From: Capsicum annuum
Taxonomy: Eukaryota; Streptophyta; Magnoliopsida; Solanales; Solanaceae
Reading direction: 5' to 3'
Length of the DNA: 64,000 nt
Assembly (NCBI RefSeq): GCF_002878395.1
Contig: NC_061115.1
Coordinates: 157,965,160-158,029,159, forward strand
Part shown: in pieces, positions 43,601 through 53,625 of the stretch
How the letters are laid out: each line of letters starts with the position of its first letter
How positions within the stretch are numbered: position 1 is the first letter of the stretch
The notes under the pieces: generated by a model
Database searches by the model: none
What the model was told of the DNA's origin: nothing
The model's input: the letters and a program-made list of their open reading frames with translations, nothing else
Program-made: the position numbers and the translations under genes

Positions 43601-44083
43601 GCCTCGAAGAAAGGCAAGAAAATGGATCAAGCAAATATGATTGAATCCAACAAAGAATGCGATAATTTGTGTGCTATGTTCTCAGAATGCAACTTGGTGG
43701 GGAATCCTCGCGAATGGTGGATGGATTCTGGTGCCACCCGCTATGTATGTGCCAACAAGGAGTTGTTTTTGTCATTTGCTCCAGTTCAAGAAGAAGAAAT
43801 GATCTACATGGCTAACTCCGCTACTGCTAAGGTAGAGGGAACAAGAAAAATTAGCTTAAAGATGACTTCCGGTAAGGTCTTGACACTGAACAATGTGTTA
43901 TATGTTCCAGAGTTACGTAGGAACTTAATTTCTATTTCACTCCTAGATAAGAATGAATTCAAATATGTAACCGTTTCTGGAAAAATTGTAATTAGCAAAG
44001 GAGAAATGTATGTAGGGAAAGGCTATCTGACCAAAGGCCTTTATAAGATGAATGTAATGACTGTTGAAATAAATAAAAGCTAA
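43600..44083 (+). pseudogene. Element I protease
   Basis: In the main frame, WWMDSGATRYVCANKELF at 43718-43771 carries the Asp-Ser-Gly active-site triad of the copia aspartic protease and is intact. It is followed by MIYMANSATAKVEGTRKI, VLTLNNVLYVPELRRNLISI and GLYKMNVMTVE. A stop at 44081-44083 interrupts the link to integrase. The protease would cut the polyprotein in the particle. Confidence 0.88.
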
Positions 44084-45010
44084 AATTCTTCTTATTTGCT
44101 TGAGTCTTATGATTTATGGCATGATCGTTTAGGCTATGTTAATTACAAAACATTATGAAAACTGATTAACTTAGAAGTTTTGCCAAACTTTGAGAGCAAT
44201 AAATTAAAATGTCAAACATGTGTGGAATCAAAGTATGCAAAGCATCCTTATAAGTCCGTTGAATGGAATTCCAATCCCTTAGACTTAATACACACTGACA
44301 TTTATGATATGAAGTCAACACCATCACGTGGTGGGAAAAAGTATTTCATAACTTTTATTGATGATTGCACAAGATATTATTATGTCTACTTGCTAAATAG
44401 TAAGGATGAAGCAATAGATGCATTTAGGCAATATAAAACTGAAGTTGAAAATCAGTTAGATAAAAAGATCAAAATGATAAGAAGTGATAGGGGTGGAGAA
44501 TATGAATCTCCCTTTGCGCAAATATATGTAGAGAATGGAATAATTCATCAAACTACGACCCCATATTCACCTCAATCTAATGGAATTGTGGAAAGAAAAA
44601 ACCGAACTTTGAAGGAAATGATGAATGCCTTACTTATAAGTTCTGGTTTACCACAAAACTTATGGGGGGAGGCTATTCTTACGGACAATCATATACTCAA
44701 CAGAGTTCCCCATAGTAAGACACAATCAATTCTTTACAAAAAATGGAAAGAAAGGAAACCCAACTTGAAATTTTTCAAAGTGTGGGGGTGTCTAGTAAAG
44801 GTTCAAGCTTCTATACCTAAAAGGGTTAAGATAGGACCTAAAACGGTGGACTGTGTGTTCATAGGATATGCTAAAAGTAGTAAAGAATGTCCATTTTTGG
44901 TTCATAAATCCGAACATCTGGATATTAATGAAAATACGGTAATTGAATCAGACAATGCTGAATTCTTTAAAAATATTTACCCGTATAAAATTAGACATGA
45001 ACAGTCTAGT
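44084..45010 (+). pseudogene. Element I integrase
   Basis: After YDLWHDRLGYVNYKTL (the GAG-pre-integrase part, with stops) the frame from 44180 is open. CQTCVESKYAKHP supplies the zinc-binding Cys pair. HTDIYDMK carries catalytic Asp (44297-44299), IRSDRGGEYE the second Asp (44486-44488) and GIVERKNRTL the Glu (44591-44593), so the DDE triad is complete. The GKCF-type box FKVWGCLVKV and FIGYAKSSKECPFL follow. This is the best preserved enzyme in the window. Confidence 0.92.
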
Positions 45011-46000
45011 AGAGGATCTAAACGACCTCGAGATGAATCAAGTGAGAATGTACATAATGAAGAAAATCCAAGACGTAGTACACGTCAAAGAACGTCAACT
45101 TCGTTTAGATCGGATTTTGTAACATTTCTCTTAGAGAATGAGCCTCAAATATTTAAAGAAGCGATGTCGTCGTCAGACTCATCCTTTTGGAAAGAGGCAG
45201 TCAATAGTGAGATAGATTCAATCTTAAGCAACCATACATGGGAATTGGTTGACCTTCCTCCTAGAAATAAACCTTTAGGTTCTAAATGGATCTTCAAAAG
45301 AAAAATGAAGGTGGATGGTACTATTGATAAATACAAGGCAAGACTTGTAGTAAAAGGCTTCAAAAAGAAGAAAGGCCTTGATTACTTTGATACATACTCG
45401 CCAGTAACAGGGATGACCTCAATTCGAATGTTAGTTGCCTTGGCAGCGGTATATGATCTTCAAATCCATCAAAGAAGACCACATTCCTAAATAGAGATTT
45501 GGAGGAAGAAATATACATAGAACAACCTGAGGGTTTTGTCATTCCAGAAAAAGAAAATAAGGTGTGTAAACTTGTTAAGTCACTTTATGGACTATAACAA
45601 GTACCTAAGCAATGACATGCAAAGTTTGACCAAACCATGTTGGCAAACGGATTCAAGATAAATGAATGTGATAAATGTGTATATATTAAAGACATACCAA
45701 ATCACCAAGTCATTGTTTGTTTATATGTGGATGATATGTTGATCATTAGTAGAGACATTTCTGACATAAATGCAACAAAACGAATGCTCAAGAGAAAGTT
45801 TGATATGAAAGACCTTGGAGTTCCAGATGTGATCTTAGGTATAAAAATCCATCGAACTTCACAAGGGTTAGTACTGTCACAGTCTCATTATATCGAAAAA
45901 GTACTTGACAAGTTCAAGTATATGGAATTCGATATTGCCAAGACTCCATTGGATGTGAACTTTGCAATTCGAAAAAATAAAGGTGAAAGTGACTCGTAAT
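45010..46000 (+). pseudogene. Element I reverse transcriptase
   Basis: The frame open from 44180 to 45490 contains FWKEAVNSEIDSILSNHTWE, LGSKWIFKRKMK, YKARLVVKGF and TYSPVTGMTSIRMLVALAAV. Right after IHQ, at about 45471, several bases are missing. This deletes the block with the motif A catalytic Asp and shifts the frame. The second frame continues FLNRDLEEEIYIEQPEGFV, with stops at about 45596 and 45617, and then has FDQTMLANGFKINECDKCVY and VCLYVDDMLI (the YVDD box, intact) near 45718-45740. So one catalytic box is gone while the other is kept. Confidence 0.9.
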
Positions 46001-46002
46001 TG

Positions 46003-46698
46003 GAGTATGCAAGAGTATTGGGATGTTTAATGTATATAATGAACTGTACACGACTAGACATAGCATGCGCTTTCAGTAAATTGAGCTGGTACATGAGTAA
46101 TCCCAACAAAACTCATTAGATGGCATTGAAAAGAGTTTTAGGGTATCTTAAATACACTCAAGATTATGCTTTGCATTATAATAAATATCCTGCAGTACTT
46201 GAAGGATATAGTGATACAAATTGGATCACCGAATTGAGCGAAGTAAAATCCACAAGTGGATATGTATTTACTATCGGTGGAGGAGCAGTTTCGTGGAAAT
46301 CATCCAAACAGACTTGTATTGCTCGCTCTACAATGGAATTTGAATTTATCGCATTAGATAAAGCTGGTGAAGAAGCAGAATGGGTTTGAAATTTCTTGGA
46401 AGATATTATGTATTATCCCAAGCTAGTGGCACCAGTATGTATACACTGTGATAGCCAAGCGACTGTAGGTAGGGTAGGGAGCATGATATACAACGGTAAA
46501 TCTCGTCACATACGACGGAGACATAATACCGTTAGAGAACTCCTCTCTAGTGGAATCATCACTATAGACTATGTAAAGTCAAAGGATAATGTGTCGGATC
46601 CACTTACAAAAGGCCTATCTAGAGAAGGAGTAGAAAGGACATCCAAGGAAATGGGTTTAAGGCCTAGGACAAGTCAGCATGGCGGTAACTCTACCTAG
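46003..46698 (+). pseudogene. Element I RNase H
   Basis: Same frame as the second part of RT. Contains [92 protein letters not shown] and NGKSRHIRRRHNTVRELLSS, then the end HGGNST. Three stops interrupt it (before LEYAR, before MALKR, after EAEWV). Two of the pol stops are at places where relatives have Trp, as expected from TGG to TGA/TAG changes. Confidence 0.9.
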
Positions 46699-47238
46699 CA
46701 GACTAGAGATCCCAAGATCTAGGTTCAAAGAGATCAAACAAAGTTGTATCTGGCAGGTTCAACATTGTCAATTACCCAACCCATTCTTATGATGTAGACA
46801 ATGTACAGTAAACAAGGATAAGACTTAAGGTGAAAAGTCTTTTAAGATAAGTCTTTTAATGATTATATTTTAAGACTTAAGGATTAAAAGTTTAGAAATC
46901 ACCTATGTGAGGGTGAAGTGGAAGCCGCTTCAAGGAGAATGTTATTAAAGGCCTATTCTCTAAGCTCTCATGAAACCGGGACGTGTTCATGGCTGAAAAG
47001 AACAAACCATGAGAACCATAAATGTTAAAAGGATGGTTATGTGACATATATTATCCAGGTGTACAATCAAGATCGACGGTTCAAAGATATCAAATCTACC
47101 GATTGACCGAGTGCATCCGATGCATATTCACTACGGAAAGTTCAAAGGGAAACCCACTTATCCAGATGCAATCAGTATTTTCTTGATGATCACATACTTG
47201 TCCGTAAAAGTTTTATGAAAAATAGCCATTCCCCATTC
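46699..47238 (+). other. 3' untranslated region of element I
   Basis: No coding domain. Follows the RNase H stop and leads into the polypurine tract. Confidence 0.7.
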
Positions 47239-47249
47239 ATGTGGGGGAT
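47239..47249 (+). other. Polypurine tract of element I
   Basis: ATGTGGGGGAT next to the 3' LTR start (CGTTGGGTTC, with T-to-C at the first base). Confidence 0.75.
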
Positions 47250-48333
47250 CGTTGGGTTCATAGAAGTGTGAATGAAAAATGGAGGAAAAAATGGTGGAGA
47301 AGAGGAGACACCAATTTGAAAAGTGTACTCCCAAAATTGAAAAATTCACTAATTCTCCCATATTGGTGGGAGAAAGGAACTTTGGAGTATTTATAATGAT
47401 GAACACTTATTTCGCATGGTAAGTGAGGCAAGAAATAAGAGATTCCTCGCTCCGTCGTCGTCGTCGCTCGGCTCGACTTTGGATTTGGATTTGTCGAATG
47501 ATCGATCGATGAGATCTATCTTTTTGGACAAAATTTTTATTTGAATTTTGAAAATACCAACAGTAATGCAGTAAATATTTTCTGTGTTTAAGACTCCATT
47601 TATATGATTTCAATTTCAGTATGAAAGCAATAAAAGCATGCATGCAGAAGCTATTTCAAACAGATACTTCAGATAAATTTTTGAACTGATGTAATTTTTC
47701 ACTGAAATGGAGCACAGTTTCGAAACTGAACTGATGCACTGCTTTAGAACTGATACATTGTTTCAATGAACTAACAAAATTATTCACAAAATTGTATGCC
47801 TATTCAAAAAAGTCACAATGTTTGGACAAATATACATGAATTTTCAGAAAAGGTTACACCTTTTAGATGAACCTTTGCCACTTTTTAGAAGAGGCATCTT
47901 GTGGTAATAAAAATCTGATTTTATCCACAGGTTTGAATACAAAATTTTAAGATTAAAATAGCTCTTCTTGTCTCAAAAATATTCTGTGTGATCACTAAAA
48001 TGTTCTGTGAGTTTGAAGAAATTCCAACCGTTTGAGGTACCGCTACTATTGGTCTGGTTAGCCATTTTATCCCAGGAGGAAAAATTCCACAACCTCGGGT
48101 ACAGTAAAGGGGATTATTTCCTTAAGGAACATCTGCGAATTTGGATTACTTGGCTATTTTCTGTTTCATCTTTATTTTCTAAAAAATAAATACACCTCTT
48201 GGAAAGGTCATTTTGATCTTGTGTAGAGGGTATTTGATACTTCATTGTGTTCTTGTTTATACTTGAACTAGATTTGAAGTTTTTGTTGTAATATACAGTT
48301 TTTGCATACCTGACTATATTATGGGAAATAACA
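47250..48333 (+). repeat. 3' LTR of element I
   Basis: Partner of 41422-42421 and 84 bases longer. Ends GGGAAATAACA. TTGCA follows as the target duplication. Contains a TCGTCGTCGTCGCT stretch and a GATCGATCGATGAGATC stretch near 47453-47516 that the 5' LTR has in shorter, changed form. Confidence 0.9.
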
Positions 48334-49106
48334 TTGCAGACAAAGTTTAGTTGGTATACAGACTCGGATGAGAGTACATACTTCCTGAATTTATTTGCTG
48401 AAGAAAGGTACTAAATAAAGACTTGGAAAAATGGATAATATTGGAAGAAGCATACTAAAACAAAAGTCAAGAACTAAGTGGCTTCAACTGGGGGATGATA
48501 ATACAACTTACTTCGTTATCAATCTCAGAGTAGACAGGATCAAAATAGAATCAAAATTCTGGTAGATGAACAAGGTGTGATTCTACAAACACTAGAGGAC
48601 ATTGGAAAGGAGATCCTTTATTTCCACAAGGAACTCCTTGGAAAAGTTGTTGTCATATTACCTGCTATTGATCTTCCATGACAAAACACAACGGTTGGCA
48701 TTAATTACCTCAGTTATAAAGGAGGAAGTGTGCCAGGCTCTAATGAGTATTGATGATCAAAAAGCACTCGAATGTGATGGTTATAATGCTATTTTCTTTT
48801 TAAAAAAATCACATTTCATTATAGGCGAAGATGTCACTAGGGTAGTGTTGCAGTTCTTTGATTCAAGTGATATGTACAAGCTCATTAATTGTATAAAAAT
48901 CACTTTAATACCAAAGGTGCCAAATACTTCCAAAGTGCCTAAGTTTATATCCATTTCATATTGTATAATACTATATAAGCTTATCGCGAAAGGTGCTTAC
49001 TAGAAGAATACAAGCATTGATGGATAGTCTAATTGATCACAGCCAATCTGTGTTTGTGCTGGGTAGGGAACTCAGACAATATAATTCTAAGTCATGAACT
49101 CGTGAA
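48334..49106 (+). pseudogene. Element J: LINE (L1 type) reverse transcriptase part
   Basis: Continuation of 41050-41421 after element I. Pieces in changing frames read KSRTKWLQLGDDNTTYFVIN, QNRIKILVDEQGVIL, IGKEILYFHKELLG, ALMSIDDQKALECDGYNAIF, FFLKKSHFIIGEDVTRVVLQ, INCIKITLIPKVPN and, in another frame, SVFVLGRELRQYNSKS-like and HELVN. These are the RT-0 and early finger blocks of plant L1 LINEs. The RT active site has not yet been reached when the sequence is cut at 49106. Long 48602-49003 is the largest open piece. Confidence 0.85.
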
Positions 49107-49504
49107 TGCATAACGACCCCAAATATGTCATGTGTGAAAATTCATTGAAAATAATTTATGATAAATAAAATGAGCAAATTGAACCGCGGAAAAATTATCG
49201 AGAAGATAAAATAAGACCCAAAGTGATGATTGGGCCCAAATTCCCAAAAGAAATTGGGTTGACCTACTGCCTACCGTTGCAAGCAGCCATGCAGCTATTA
49301 AATAACAAATCCAGCAGTATTCGATAACAACCAACTCAAAGAAATTTTAAAAATCCTCTTCTGTATTATTTCCCTAGGTTGCTTTCTTTTCCTAAAAATA
49401 TTCTAAAAAATCATATTTTCCCAACCATGAGATTTCATAAACCAGTGTTTATCAAGGCAATTTCGAGGCATAGAGAATGGGAATCCAACATGGAAAGACG
49501 CTTA

Positions 49505-51506
49505 TGTAATGCCCCAAAAGTAGCTAACTAAGCTTCTATCCATTCGTCATATGTTTATAGGTTGAAAATTATTCTTTTTAATCTTAGATATAAGTGTCAT
49601 GATCATTTACCTAGTGCATAAAGTATTTTTGATGTGAAGAATATTCATAGGAAACACTTAAGAGTAAAGTTGAGTTGAGAAGTTTTTTTATCAATTGAGG
49701 TTTGATATTCAATTCAACAAGGGTCACATTTAAACAAGTATAGCTTCTAGAATATATTAAGTTTTGAAGCTCAATCCTCATCAAATTTGCGTCCTCTTTC
49801 TAACGCATTCATTTAATCTTAATTCGATACCGAGTGAAAAGTTATGAATATTTTCACGAGCGAACTAGTGAGAGTGCAATAAGAGCGTGGCACGCCCTAT
49901 GTGATCCACGATAAGAGTGTGACATGCGTTGTGTGCTCCCCAATAAGAGAGTGCCATGGCCATGGTCATAGAGACGCTAAAATTCACGTTTTTCTTTAAT
50001 TTTTTTAGGGAAACTAGTCATTTATATCCTAAATGATCCTATAACTAATACTAACATATTTTTCCTCATTCCATAACCCAAATACATGATTTCTCTCTTC
50101 TCAAACTCTCAAGAACACCAAAGAGAAACATCTTCTCCAAAATTCAAGCTTTCAAGGTTTCAATTCAAGTTTTCTTCAGGAGAATTTACTAAGCTCAGGT
50201 AGGTGGGGTTTGAATAAGGATATTCTTTTATCTTTATGCCTAAAAGTTGATTATTACTTGAATTTTTAAGAATTGATTTACTAGGGTTCATACTCACTTT
50301 TCTTATACTTTAAGATTATGATGTTTTCTCATGAATTAAGCCTTATTTAGCTCAAGATTTCATGTTTACTTATGTTTTTAGTTGTGAAAGTGATCTTATG
50401 CATTGAGTTTTGTATTTTGACATAAAACTCCTATAAGTTGGTAAAAGATTAAAATTTGAGCATTATATACTCAATTTATAAGAAGTTCAAGTTACAAAAG
50501 TATTATAACATAATAAATTTTTAGTTTGATTTATGATTTTCGATAGGATATGAAGTTCACATAAGAATCAAGATTCTAAGATAGAAATAGAAGTATATTA
50601 TGTTTTCAAACTTATCAGCTCATATGTGTCCATATATATATATATATATTATGAACGATAGTATGACTTTAGGAGTAGTACGTAGCATCGAGGAGTGAAG
50701 GTTTAGTGTACCTAGTTCCATAAAATACATGTCACCATAGGTTATTATCCAGTTTATACAAATAGGCATGCCATATATTATTCAGCTTGTCCAAACGGAC
50801 ATGTTTAGGTAATCACCTCAGTTAGACTTTATACCCTGGCAAAGTATATTGGTCCCTATTGATGAGGGTTGTTACATCGTACTTCATATAGCTTGCATGA
50901 TTTATGTCAGTTAAGAGAATCTCCCACTAAAAAAGATAAATTTCAAGGTGAGTCTATTTACACTTAGCATGCATATTTTGAGACATTTTTACTTATTGCA
51001 TTCACTCCTACAAACTCAGTATATTCCAGAAGTACTGACCATCTGTGTGGATACATTGTTTCATAATGTAGATAACAAATATAGCTCATAACATCATGAT
51101 CAGATAGTTATCAGCTTCTAGTCAACAGATAATGAGCTCTCTTTATTTGAGGATTCTAGTCAGTTTGTAGATTCAGTACTTTATTTTTATTCAGTTGTAT
51201 TGATTAGGGATAACTAGGGGCCATGTCTCGGCTATCTATAGTCAATATTAGTATAGGATTCGTAGACAATTAGTCATAGTTGATATATTCAATTTAGTTT
51301 TCTTTTGTATTATCAGTGTTGTAAATGTTTTAAATAGTAAGGTTTTAAACAAGTTCAGTTAATGATATCTCTATCGCTTATTTTTTCCACTTTTATGTAA
51401 TTTGTTCAGTTGCTCACAAATTATGCCAGTATCATGGGTTAGCTTGGGATCACATATGGTTCTAAACACCATGTGATGTTTAGAGAAGTAGTCTTGGAGC
51501 TTTACA
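49505..51506 (+). repeat. Solo LTR K (same superfamily as element E)
   Basis: Runs TGTAATGCCCC to GGAGCTTTACA. GCTTA flanks both sides (49500-49504 and 51507-51511) and there is no primer site or coding region after it, so it is a solo LTR left by recombination between two LTRs. Its end wording (GGGTTAGCTTGGG, then CATGTGATG) matches the end of the E LTR. Three copies of a 32-base unit starting ATAAGAG lie at 49879, 49911 and 49943. Confidence 0.85.
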
Positions 51507-51601
51507 GCTTAGCACTCACGGAGAAACTCTCTTCTCTTACTAACAACATGGTTCGACTATGAGGTAGGTTATGGTTTATATATCATAGCAATTAGACGTG
51601 G

Positions 51602-51604
<3 letters not shown>

Positions 51605-51644
<40 letters not shown>
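51605..51644. repeat. (TA)n microsatellite
   Basis: About twenty TA units without interruption inside the LTR of M. Confidence 0.9.
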
Positions 51645-51647
<3 letters not shown>

Positions 51648-53411
51648 GTCAAAAGTTCTCTTGGATTAGACCTTCAAGTTGTATTTGCAAGAACAGAAAT
51701 AATAGAAGTTTGATTAGGCTTTAATAATATGGTTGATTATTGTTGTACCCCAGGATGTGATTGAATCTTATGAAAATATTCACTAGTTAGTGAATACTGT
51801 GGTCCATAGGCATGGTGTGAGTTAAGTACGACAAAAATAAAAAAATAGTATTAAGCTAGGGTGTGATAGAGGGTGCTCTTGGTGAACTGAATAGTTGCGT
51901 CGTGCATTGAGGAAGGTTAACAAAATATAAATGGAGAGTAGAGGTTAAAATCAACCTAAGAGAGTTTCTAGGCGATCTATGAGCGGAACTAGACTGGTAG
52001 AACAACTGAGGGTCAACTCAATAGTAGGGTACGTGGCAAAATAGATAAATAGGCAAGAGTCATCGACTAACCAGGGAAAAGTTGTAAGGTCAAGTATGAG
52101 AATTCCAATAGAATTATTTAGGAAGAAGATTGAGTACAAGGTCGGAAACATAAATGATGTTGATAATCTATATACCTAAGGATATGTACGAAACTAAAAT
52201 TTGATGTTTTTATGTTTATATGTGAAATGGTGTTTGTGATTGCTTTGGGATAATATTTATCATTATTGGTTGCATTTCATATTTAAACATTTTGATATCA
52301 TCACGATAAGGTGATGATGATGTTGGTGTTATTATTGCAATCATGATATTTAAGTTATTGTTAATAACGAGTTGATGATGTCGTTAGTGATATTGTTTTG
52401 GGACTATGATGTTTTTGTTGAGGTCGATAATGATTATGATGTTAATAAAGTTGAGAAGATGAAGAGATGATGGACATATCTTTCATACATGTATTCATTA
52501 AAATGCCTTAATATTCTATTATAATTTATGTATTGTTGTTGATTTCTTGAGTGGGATTAGTCCATTGGTAGTATTGACGAAATATAGTAGCACACCATGA
52601 ACCCAAGGTACGCCTTAATTCAAGTTCAATATTAACGGTTCTAAGTTTATATTTATGAGATCATATTGTATTGTAATTTCCTTCCTCGCAGAATTATTAG
52701 AATTCTAAGCCTTGGTGATGGTAAACCATGTGGTGCAATATAATGGTGAATTATCGAAAAAATCCGATCTAGTGTAAGTCGAGAGATACAAAAACTAGGA
52801 TAATAAGTTAGCAAAGGGTAAAAAAGTGTAAGTAAGAGCAGATGGTCAAGGACAAAGACATCAAAAATGTTAAATGGCATGTAGGTAACAGAAAATATTA
52901 AAAGGATACATTATGAATTCATACCCCAGGAGAAATCAAAACTTTACTCTATGTTATGATTTCTCTCTACTTGTTATTAGTGTTATTTTCTTCTAGACAG
53001 GTTGACCGATGATTCCTACCAGTACCTGTGGTTGTCCTATTGCTACATTTACTATAATTTCAATCAGAGATAGAGCCATGGTGTAGGTCAGTTGGGGTTT
53101 ATATAGAAAATAAGGCGATCAATTAGCAACAACTTGTGTCCTCTCTATTATACATGGATGTTATGTCATGGATTCTCTAATTTCTTTTATAATGCTTTTG
53201 TACCAATATTGACTAGGTTTTGGGAATTTATTATTGATTATTTTTGTATCACTTTTATGTATCAAATGTATTGAACTAGATTTATACTTATGATGTTGAA
53301 AATAAATAGTTTTTAACTTCCGCATTAATCAAATATTAATTTGTAATAGTTCTTCTATATGAGGTAGGTGTTAGGTAGGCGTCTGCATGTTTCGTGGGTT
53401 GGGTCGTGATA

Positions 53412-53625
53412 AGATCATATCAAAGTCAAAGTTATCTGTCTCTCAATATAAAAGTATTTGTTGACTAGAGTCCTACGAATAGGTGTGTTGACATTCACGC
53501 CATATTGTTAAAAAGCTACAAGTTATCCAAAAATATATCTCACTTTCTATCGTTCTATCATGCAATGTTAGTGTTATTCTCCCGAATTAAGCCTAACTGG
53601 TATCTAGCAGATTCCAATTGGGACC
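53412..53625 (+). other. Decayed primer site and 5' untranslated region of element M
   Basis: TCATATCAAAGTC at about 53415-53427 resembles the complement of initiator-Met tRNA with several changes, and TTGTTGACTAGAGTCCTACG follows as typical leader text. No gag is recognised before LTR N begins at 53626. The 80-codon open frame that starts here has no known domain. Confidence 0.5.

Larger units (their letters stand above)
41422..48333 (+). mobile_element. Element I: Ty1/copia retrotransposon, nearly complete
   Basis: Plus-strand element with 5' LTR 41422-42421, gag, protease, integrase, reverse transcriptase, RNase H, polypurine tract and 3' LTR 47250-48333. The identical 5-mers TTGCA at 41417-41421 and 48334-48338 flank it and the LINE sequence is continuous across it. 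The integrase-before-RT order defines Ty1/copia. The clade is probably Tork or a neighbour, which I did not fix. A handful of frameshifts and stops make it inactive, but it is the best preserved pol in the window and therefore one of the younger insertions. Confidence 0.92.
49107..53411 (+). repeat. Element M: chromovirus-like LTR, split by solo LTR K
   Basis: Probable LTR from TGCATAACGACCCC at 49107, where the LINE stops, to GGGTCGTGATA at 53411. The right end is followed by a decayed initiator-Met primer site, which fits a 5' LTR on the plus strand. Without K it is about 2.3 kb, like the LTRs of C and E. Contains TA repeats at 51605-51644 and a GATGATG-rich stretch near 52305-52445. No partner LTR lies in the window. 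The left border is less certain than the right. Confidence 0.55.

Noticed and set aside
52300..52445. GATGATG-rich stretch considered as a CRISPR-like or minisatellite array
   Set aside because: No regular unit or spacing, plain low-complexity DNA within LTR M. CRISPR arrays are not expected in a plant nuclear genome.
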